From positions 1 through 49,343 of the forward strand of contig JABLWX010000004.1 in NCBI GenBank assembly GCA_013178315.1: a stretch of DNA of 49,343 nucleotides, written 5' to 3'. The notes below the pieces were generated by a model that saw only the letters and a program-made list of their open reading frames with translations, had not been told where the DNA came from and ran no database searches. The position numbers and the translations under genes were made by a program. Positions within the stretch are counted from its first letter, which is position 1. Each line of letters begins with the position of its first letter. The stretch comes from Candidatus Aminicenantota bacterium (lineage in GTDB: Bacteria; Acidobacteriota; Aminicenantia; Aminicenantales; Saccharicenantaceae). This document shows positions 42,890-49,343 of the stretch, in pieces.

Positions 42890-43931
42890 AAGATTTTATT
42901 TTAGCACACAGCTCCCGGAATAACCCCGGCCGGCCGTAAAAAAAGGCAAAGATTTCATCCCCGGATGAGATCATGGCCTGGCTGTCCGGCGGTCCAGAAT
43001 GCAGTAGCTCGGACAGGTAAAGGCACTCCACCAGCACCAGAGCCGGGTCCCACCAGTACCAGAAACCAAAAGTATAATATACTTTCCTTTCACGCACGGC
43101 CCGGATGGTCTGAAGTCTCGGGTCTGATAGAACTGTTTCCACGGTTACCGTTCTTTCTGCCGGGAGATAGTTACCATGGACCAGGATTATTTTCGGGTCA
43201 AGGGACAGAAGGGTTTCCAGCTTGAGCACCGTGGTGTCCGAACCCTGGTAAACTCCCCGGAAGTGGCTGGCCAGGTTGCGCCCGCCGGCCAGGTCAACCG
43301 GCTCATAATTGACAGGAGAGCGCAGAAGGGAGCCCCAAAAACTGAGATAGACCAGCGGCCGTTCAGCCGGCGGTATTTTTTGGGCCCGGTCCTTTATGTC
43401 CGCCAGCCGTGAACGCATATAATCGGTTAAATCGTGTCCGCGTTTCTCGCTTCCGGTAATCCTGGACAGGATCTCAATTTCGGCCAGCAGATCATCTATC
43501 TTGCCAGCCGCACTCAGACTGACCACCGGGCAATTTAATTTCCGGCTGAGGTTCCTGGATAGAGAAAATTCAGAAGGAGAGACCAGGACCAGGTCCGGTT
43601 CCAGTTGCAGTATGGCTTCCACCCTGGCGTCTTCACCCGTAACCGAAACCACCGGCAACCCGGACACACCGGGAAAAATTATGGGCAGGAGGTGGTCGTA
43701 GCGTGCTGGAAAACGGTCAACCGCCACCACCTTATCCTGCTGGCCCAGGGCCACCAGGATTCTGAGCAGCTCGGGCTGAAGGCAGACTATTCTCTCCACC
43801 CTGGCCGGTATCCGGACCTGGCGCCCGAGACTGTCTTTAACGGTAATCTGCGGCACACTCGGGCTCGAAGTTCCAGATATTACTAAGACGATAATTAGCA
43901 GTGATAAAAGAATCCGCCTTGAAACTGCCAC
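42864..43931 (-). CDS. ABC transporter substrate-binding protein (class III, BtuF/FecB-like)
   Basis: The 355-residue protein has a signal peptide (RILLSLLIIVLVISGTSS) and the two-lobed, helix-linked fold of class III binding proteins, with ITVKDSLGRQVRIPARVERIV at the N-terminus and LEPDLVLVSPSEFS. It lacks a lipobox Cys, so it is probably free in the periplasm. It could bind heme, siderophore, cobalamin or metal; no cobalamin riboswitch fits into the 54-nt gap upstream. The GH20 gene is upstream on the same strand. Confidence 0.88.
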   Translation of the reverse strand: MAVSRRILLSLLIIVLVISGTSSPSVPQITVKDSLGRQVRIPARVERIVCLQPELLRILVALGQQDKVVAVDRFPARYDHLLPIIFPGVSGLPVVSVTGEDARVEAILQLEPDLVLVSPSEFSLSRNLSRKLNCPVVSLSAAGKIDDLLAEIEILSRITGSEKRGHDLTDYMRSRLADIKDRAQKIPPAERPLVYLSFWGSLLRSPVNYEPVDLAGGRNLASHFRGVYQGSDTTVLKLETLLSLDPKIILVHGNYLPAERTVTVETVLSDPRLQTIRAVRERKVYYTFGFWYWWDPALVLVECLYLSELLHSGPPDSQAMISSGDEIFAFFYGRPGLFRELCAKIKSYDWFKKKE

Positions 43932-43985
43932 AGCACTCCCCTCTTATTTTATCGCCCGGTTAATGATTTGCCGGCTACCTGATTC

Positions 43986-46103
43986 TTATTTTTTCCCCTC
44001 CTCCAGGGCGGTCAGCAATTTTTCGACTGCCGGAATTATGGCCAGCTGGCACTCGGCCTGAGGCTTTTTCAGCTCTTCCAGCAACTTCTTCTGTTTTTCC
44101 AGCCACTGGGCTCCGGGTTGTTTTCCGGATTTCAAATAGAACAAGGCATCCGATCCTATGAATACCAGTTCTCTTAGCTTTTCGGTAAGCGGTTTGATTT
44201 CTTTCAGGGCAGGTATTCTTTCGGACAGCCCCGAGGTCTGGGCAACAATGGTAGTCATAGGCAGGAAATAATCGTTTTCTAGGGACCTGGCTTTTATCGA
44301 TTGCCTGGATGAAAGGTATTCTTCTACTCTCTTTCTAAAGTCTCGGGCCTCCAGCGACTCGGGAAAACAGCTATCGACAAACCTGGTCAGCGGGGCCAGC
44401 GAAGTGTATTTTCTACCCTGGCTGTGCCTGGCATATCCCTTGACCGGCTCGCATATTCTGGCCAAAGCCCGTAGAGCACCCATCTCCGGCGAACTGACCT
44501 GAACGGTGCCTACCAGCCGTCTTAACATCATGTCCTGGTTTCTGAGGTGCTGAACTCCATGCTCTTCAAGTTGAACACTTATGACTCGAAGCCGTCGGTA
44601 CATGTCCTCCACGTCCCTGATTTCCTGTGGCGACCAGAGCCTTTCGGCAATGGCGGCCGCACGCGGCCAGATCCTGGAATCTACCGTTTCCGGCGAAACC
44701 AGCTCGGCCCACATCGTGGCCTCTCCGCCCAAAATGAGCTTTTTTTCGTCGGCGGACAGAGGTGAATCAGGCGGTATCGGGTCGTTGAGATAATGGCGCT
44801 CGGCCGGTTCGCACAGGTCGATGTAATAGCCGTTGGACAGAATTCCCTGGTAGCCCTTCCTGGCTCCGTCCACCAGGGCCTGGGTTCCACGCCAGGATTG
44901 AATGACGATGTCTTTCGGCAGTCCCGGCTGGTAAATCTCATCCCAGCCAACCATCTTCTTTTTGTACTTGGTCAGAATCTTCAGGATTTGCAGGTTGAAA
45001 TAGGCCTGGAGAGCATGATTATCGGCCAGGTTGTGTTTCTTCATAAAGGCCTGGATTTGCGGATTTTCCTTCCAGTGGACAGCCTCCACCTCGTCTCCGC
45101 CAATGTGCAGGTATGGATCGGGAAAAAGAGAAGCCATTTCCCTGAAGAACCTGTCGAAAAATTTATAGGTGGCCGGATTGGCCGGGTTGAATACCGGGTG
45201 AAAGACCCCGAAACCCCGTTCTATGCGATAAGGTCCAGGGGCACTGGCGTACTCCGGGTAGCCCACGAACCAGCTGGTGGAATGACCGGGAATGTCGAAT
45301 TCAGGCATGACCCTTATTCCCAGGTCAGCAGCAAAACCTATGATTTCCCTGACCTGTTCCTGGGTATAGTACATGCCGTCTGAGCCCATTTGATGGAGCC
45401 TGGGAAAAGTCCGGCTTTCGACCCGGAAACCCTGGTCTTCGCTCAGATGCCAGTGCAGGACGTTGAGTTTGACCGCGGCCATGGCCAGCAGGTTTCTTTT
45501 AATTACCTCCAAAGGCATGAAATGGCGGCAGGAATCTATCAGGAGTCCTCTCCAGGTAAACCGGGGCCGGTCCTCGATTCGCCCGCAGGGGAAGTAATAA
45601 CCACTGTCATCAGAAGAAAGAAGCTGCAGCAGGGTTTCCAGGCCGCGGAGGATGCCCAGGTCGGTCGGGGCTCGAAGCTCTATGCGCTCGGTTTTGATTT
45701 CGAGAACATAAGATTCATCCTCATTGGGCAGCAGACGCCCAACTCTTTCGTACTTGTAGAACAAGCGTGTATTGGGTCCGGGAGTCTGGTCAGCCAGAAA
45801 ATCCTGCTCCAGAAACAAGCCAGTCCGTCCGCCCAGCCTGGACATGAACCTGGCCACTGCCTTAAACCCGCGGCCTCCAGGCTGGTCTTGCCCGCCGGCA
45901 TAGAATTTCTCATCGAGCCTGAATTTGTCCTGGGAGAGCTGGATACTGGATGGAACCGGCATCAGGACAGGAGCCTGGCCGTCTGTTCCGGCAGGAACCA
46001 GGGCCCCGGCCTCGGCGCTGAGTGAAAGAAAACTAAACATGGCCAGACTAACGGTCAATAAACTGGCCACGCCGTTGATCATTTTGCTGAAATAGCCAGG
46101 CAT
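43986..46103 (-). CDS. GH20 beta-N-acetylhexosaminidase, secreted
   Basis: The 705-residue protein has a signal peptide (first about 33 residues) and the GH20 pair of domains: GH20b (about 45-185) and the TIM barrel. Key blocks are GLLIDSCRHFMP, NVLHWHLSEDQGF and the catalytic Asp337-Glu338 in HIGGDEVEAVHW, used with the substrate's own acetamido group. It should release terminal GlcNAc or GalNAc from glycans, chitin fragments or peptidoglycan pieces. A helical C-terminal region (about 530-705) is additional. It is followed on the same strand by the ABC importer, 54 nt away, and preceded by the second propeller protein. Confidence 0.93.
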   Translation of the reverse strand: MPGYFSKMINGVASLLTVSLAMFSFLSLSAEAGALVPAGTDGQAPVLMPVPSSIQLSQDKFRLDEKFYAGGQDQPGGRGFKAVARFMSRLGGRTGLFLEQDFLADQTPGPNTRLFYKYERVGRLLPNEDESYVLEIKTERIELRAPTDLGILRGLETLLQLLSSDDSGYYFPCGRIEDRPRFTWRGLLIDSCRHFMPLEVIKRNLLAMAAVKLNVLHWHLSEDQGFRVESRTFPRLHQMGSDGMYYTQEQVREIIGFAADLGIRVMPEFDIPGHSTSWFVGYPEYASAPGPYRIERGFGVFHPVFNPANPATYKFFDRFFREMASLFPDPYLHIGGDEVEAVHWKENPQIQAFMKKHNLADNHALQAYFNLQILKILTKYKKKMVGWDEIYQPGLPKDIVIQSWRGTQALVDGARKGYQGILSNGYYIDLCEPAERHYLNDPIPPDSPLSADEKKLILGGEATMWAELVSPETVDSRIWPRAAAIAERLWSPQEIRDVEDMYRRLRVISVQLEEHGVQHLRNQDMMLRRLVGTVQVSSPEMGALRALARICEPVKGYARHSQGRKYTSLAPLTRFVDSCFPESLEARDFRKRVEEYLSSRQSIKARSLENDYFLPMTTIVAQTSGLSERIPALKEIKPLTEKLRELVFIGSDALFYLKSGKQPGAQWLEKQKKLLEELKKPQAECQLAIIPAVEKLLTALEEGKK

Positions 46104-46206
46104 TTTTATTTCTCCTCAATATTTTGAGTTCTTGCCGTCAATCATAACCGCCGGCCAGAGCCCGTCCGGCTCCGGCCGGCGGATTGATACTCTTATCAAA
46201 GACCGG

Positions 46207-49200
46207 CTATTTATAAAGCGGGTCGGGATTGACCTTGATGGTCCGGCCCATAACCTCTCGACCGTCCACCATCAGGCTCACCCTGTAAAGACCGGGCTCA
46301 ACCAGCCTGGCCCCCATACGTCCAAATCCGAACTGACCCGGGGCCTGGGTGCTCCTGCGGTTCAGACCCCAGAACACCTTCTGTAAACCCGGAGAAACCG
46401 AGCCGTTGATTTCCTGCACCACTTCTCCGGCAAAATCCTTCACCACCAGGGTCAGCTTGGAAGCTTTGTTCTTAAGGTAATAATAGATGTTAACTCCCAC
46501 CGGGGGGTTGGGCGCGCTGGCAAATTCACCGTAGGACTGGCCGCGGCGGTCGAGCATCTGCCACAGGATGCCTTCCTGGATATCAAAAAGGTAGGCCTCC
46601 TTCTTCAGGTTCTCCTCTGTAAATTCCTTGAAGGGATAAATATCGGTCACATAGATTCCGCGGCCGTAAGTGGCGATCACCATCTCCCTGTCTCTTTTCT
46701 GGATGGCCAGGTCGTTGATGACCACGTCCGGGACCTGCGGTCCGGTCAGCCTCATCCAGTTCTTACCCCGGTCGAAGGTAACATACAGGCCATAGTCAGT
46801 GGCCAAGTAAAGAACGTCAGGATTATTCGGGTCTTCTTCGATATCGTTGGCCGGGTTGTTCATTCCGCCGGAGATATCCTCCCAGGTCTTACCCAGGTCC
46901 CTGGTTACAAAAACGTAGGTTTTGTCTTCGTTGTGGGTTCGGTAGCCTGAATAGATCACATAGCAGGTGTTGGTCTCGTGCTGGCTGGGCAGGACTCTCA
47001 TCACCCAGCGGTCGTAGGGAATCAGGGCTCCCTTCACTCCCGGCTTGGGCTTACCCTTGGAGTCATAAAAATTGGCAGTGAGGTTGGTCCAGGTCTGGCC
47101 GAAATTGGTGCTGAGCTGCAGGTTGCCGTCATCGGTCCCGGCCCAGTAGATTCCGGGTTTCTTCGGCGATTCGGCAAAGGTGTAAATCGTGGCATACTGC
47201 AGGTTGGTCTTCTTGGAAAGGTCAATCCTGGCCTTGTCCTGCTTGCTCAGGTCCGGGGAGATGGTCTCCCAGGTGCCCGGGTCACCATGGCTCAGGGAGC
47301 GGTGGACAAACTGCGAGCAGACAAAGACAATCCCCGGGTTATGGGGGGAAAGGTAAATGGGGGCATTCCACTGGTACCTCAGGGCCGGAGCCCCGGCTGC
47401 CTCTTCTTCCGGGGTGTTGCGCCGGGCCAGGGAAATGCTCTCGCCCGTCTTAAAATTCATCCGGCGGGAGGCGCCGAACTGGCTCTCCCAGTAAATATAT
47501 TCCGGGTTCCACCAGTCGCGGACGACGTAAAAACCATCGCCCGAGGGCAGGTACAACCAGTCGGCCGGGTAAACCCCGTTGGGATTGCGGTTGCGCGACG
47601 GCCCGAACCAGCAGCCATTGTCCTGGGTACCACCCATGACGTTGTAGGGAAGCTCGTTATCAACAAAAACATCATAGAACTGCTGGGCCGGAATTGTCTC
47701 CTTCTGCGACCAGTGCAGACCCCCGTCCCAGGTCTCGCTGACACCGCCGTCGTTGGCATTCAGGATGTGCTTGGAATTGAGGGGGTCAATCCAGACTGCC
47801 CGGGAATCAACATGGCATTTCTTGTTGGCTTCCCAGTTGGCAAACTGAAAGGTCTTCCCGGCATCGCGGGAAATAACCGTCCGGGTCTCCGGAGCAATCA
47901 GGACCTTATCATCGCTGGGGTCAACGGTCAGGCGCCCATAATAGCCTGCTTCCACCTGGTTGACAATTTCGCTGCCGCCGCTCATCTTGTATTCGGTCAT
48001 ACGCTGCCAGGTTTCTCCCTGGTCATCGGAGCGATAGATTACCCCGGCCTTCTTGACCGGTTCCATTGGCTGCAAGGCCTCGGCGTAAAGTAGGTCCAGC
48101 AGGCAGCGGTTAAGGGTCTGATAGCGTCCCCTGGCCTGATCATAATCTCTGGCCAGGGCTTCCCCATCCTTCAACAGGTCGAGGATATCTTTCCTGTCTT
48201 TATAAACAGCCTTGGCCTTATTCAGGACACCAGAGGGATTAATCTTGAGCTTGACCAGCAAATTCGGGTCGCCGGCCAGGGCGGCCAGGTTATCCAGCAG
48301 GTAAGCCTCGTCCTTGATGTATTTTTCATCATAGGTCAGGCTGTCCTTGAAATCCTGTTTTATGGCCAACTGCTTTCGGTCCCTGACCGTAAAGGAGGCC
48401 GCGTCAAAGCCGGGCGAATCAGCCAGTAGAGAGGTCAGAACGAGGCGGTTCAGCCGGATAAGGTCTTTTTCTCCATCTTCAGCTTTTTTTAGAATTTTTT
48501 CTGTTTCTTCGACTGTTGGGAGGGCCACCTCATCCCTGGCATAGGCCTTTCTGGCAGCCGCCAGCAGGCCCTTCCAGTTAACCGCGGCTTTCTTCTGGAA
48601 ATCGGGATCCCGGACCAGGTCGTTGAGCTTATTTACCAGGTCTTCAACCTTGTCTGCCTTGAGATGTTCGAATTTTACAAACTTCAGAAACTCTGCCCTT
48701 ATCCTGTATTCCTTGAATTTATTTAAATAGTATCCGTCGCGGAAAAGGGACCTCTGGTTATAGACAGCCGCCCCTTCCCTTTCGCTCAGGCCAAGGTTGA
48801 CCTCTTCATCCAGGCGCAGGTAGACGATTCTTGGATTCTTTGGATAGATGGCCAGGCCATTTCGCCCGGTCTTCATCTGGCCGAGGTCCGGCAGGCCGGC
48901 GGTCAGCTTTTTCCAGGTCTGCCCGCCATCCGTGGTCTTCCAGAGATAATTTCCCGCCTGCCTGTCCAGGAAGGTCCAGGTACGCCGGTAAATCTTATAG
49001 GCGGTGGCAATGATGACGTCCGAGTTCCCTGGATCCATGACAAAGTCGCCAACCACCCGGTCTTTTAAGTCCAGGACCCTCTTCCAGGTGCGGCCTCCGT
49101 CGGTCGATTTATAAAGGCCTCGCTCACAATCCTGGTCGGTATCATCATAGAGCTTGCCCTCGGCGGCCACGTAAACGATGTCCGGGTTCTTGGCATCTAC

Positions 49201-49343
49201 TTCGATCTTGTTTATGAAAAAGCTCTTCTCCAGCCCGACCTGAGTCCAGTTCTTTCCGGCATCGGTCGATTTCCAGACCCCGTTGCCGTGATAGGCTGCC
49301 CGGCTGTGGATCGGCTCACCCGTTCCCAGATAAAGAATGTTAG
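46207..49343 (-). CDS. Secreted Asp-box beta-propeller protein (sortilin/VPS10-like), 5' end outside window
   Basis: The frame is open from the window's right edge to TAA near 46207, so at least 1045 codons are present and the N-terminus is missing. Asp-box repeats recur (KSTDAGKNW, KSTDGGRTW, KTTDGGQTW, RSDDQGETW, VTRDLGKTW, VTFDRGKNW). The C-terminal part (about 46207-46650) has the same order of motifs as the paralogue at 26453-29188 (RGIYVTDI, YYLKNKASK, then FWGLNRR). Unlike that paralogue it carries a charged helical insertion of roughly 240 residues (about 48060-48790) between two blades. The role is not established; both proteins are probably exported. Confidence 0.85.
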   Translation of the reverse strand, partial: NILYLGTGEPIHSRAAYHGNGVWKSTDAGKNWTQVGLEKSFFINKIEVDAKNPDIVYVAAEGKLYDDTDQDCERGLYKSTDGGRTWKRVLDLKDRVVGDFVMDPGNSDVIIATAYKIYRRTWTFLDRQAGNYLWKTTDGGQTWKKLTAGLPDLGQMKTGRNGLAIYPKNPRIVYLRLDEEVNLGLSEREGAAVYNQRSLFRDGYYLNKFKEYRIRAEFLKFVKFEHLKADKVEDLVNKLNDLVRDPDFQKKAAVNWKGLLAAARKAYARDEVALPTVEETEKILKKAEDGEKDLIRLNRLVLTSLLADSPGFDAASFTVRDRKQLAIKQDFKDSLTYDEKYIKDEAYLLDNLAALAGDPNLLVKLKINPSGVLNKAKAVYKDRKDILDLLKDGEALARDYDQARGRYQTLNRCLLDLLYAEALQPMEPVKKAGVIYRSDDQGETWQRMTEYKMSGGSEIVNQVEAGYYGRLTVDPSDDKVLIAPETRTVISRDAGKTFQFANWEANKKCHVDSRAVWIDPLNSKHILNANDGGVSETWDGGLHWSQKETIPAQQFYDVFVDNELPYNVMGGTQDNGCWFGPSRNRNPNGVYPADWLYLPSGDGFYVVRDWWNPEYIYWESQFGASRRMNFKTGESISLARRNTPEEEAAGAPALRYQWNAPIYLSPHNPGIVFVCSQFVHRSLSHGDPGTWETISPDLSKQDKARIDLSKKTNLQYATIYTFAESPKKPGIYWAGTDDGNLQLSTNFGQTWTNLTANFYDSKGKPKPGVKGALIPYDRWVMRVLPSQHETNTCYVIYSGYRTHNEDKTYVFVTRDLGKTWEDISGGMNNPANDIEEDPNNPDVLYLATDYGLYVTFDRGKNWMRLTGPQVPDVVINDLAIQKRDREMVIATYGRGIYVTDIYPFKEFTEENLKKEAYLFDIQEGILWQMLDRRGQSYGEFASAPNPPVGVNIYYYLKNKASKLTLVVKDFAGEVVQEINGSVSPGLQKVFWGLNRRSTQAPGQFGFGRMGARLVEPGLYRVSLMVDGREVMGRTIKVNPDPLYK

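Noticed and set aside
43932..43985. Cobalamin riboswitch before the BtuF/FecB-like gene
   Set aside because: The gap is 54 nt, too short for the element, and no B12-box-like sequence was seen, so the importer substrate is left open.

Overview
The window looks like chromosomal DNA from an uncultivated, Gram-negative, mainly anaerobic heterotroph. The signs are a single-chain pyruvate:ferredoxin oxidoreductase, many Fe-S proteins, an Omp85-type barrel, lipoproteins, secreted glycosidases and two large Asp-box (sortilin/VPS10-like) beta-propellers. GC content is moderately high and genes are packed tightly, with ATGA overlaps and convergent stops only 3-11 nt apart. This mix resembles Acidobacteriota / Candidatus Aminicenantes, but that placement is inference from gene content because no rRNA is present.

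Layout. 1-5.4 kb: the end of hyuA and all of hyuB on +, then pepP, a NusG/RfaH-like gene and a glmS-type gene on -. 5.6-7.5 kb: an RNA cluster on - with the initiator tRNA-fMet, RNase P RNA (rnpB) and a sigma-54 response regulator whose last 28 codons lie inside rnpB. 7.5-10.3 kb: a catalytic/non-catalytic M16 peptidase pair on +. 10.3-16.6 kb: PFOR and the dnaX-ybaB-recR cluster on -. 16.7-22 kb: an EamA transporter, a Tyr/Trp-rich lipoprotein, rocD, two tRNA-Ser genes flanking homoserine dehydrogenase, and tadA. 22-26.4 kb: thrC and hflKC on +, and a D-cysteine desulfhydrase-like PLP enzyme on -. 26.4-32.2 kb: a secreted beta-propeller, a Tat-exported sugar-isomerase-like protein and an outer-membrane barrel. 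32.3-37.6 kb: a minus-strand run of a tiny ORF plus GNAT protein, a GH127-like hydrolase, a secreted rhodanese, a 46-aa CxxC membrane protein and a membrane polyferredoxin. 37.8-41.1 kb: a two-subunit FAD/Fe-S dehydrogenase. 41.1-49.3 kb: a FecCD/BtuCD-type ABC importer, a GH20 hexosaminidase and a second beta-propeller truncated by the window edge.

Working together. hom and thrC are two steps of threonine synthesis. dnaX-ybaB-recR is a classic replication/repair cluster. The glycosidases (GH127, GH20), the Tat isomerase-like protein, the propellers and the importer suggest extracytoplasmic breakdown of glycans or glycopeptides. The least familiar units are the rhodanese / CxxC peptide / polyferredoxin operon, the regulator-rnpB overlap, the 26-codon ORF ahead of the GNAT gene, and several promoters placed so close to start codons or tRNA 5' ends that leaderless or near-leaderless transcripts are likely. 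No CRISPR array, insertion sequence, integrase or rRNA gene was seen. No gene-free stretch exceeds 300 bases once the RNA genes are counted.
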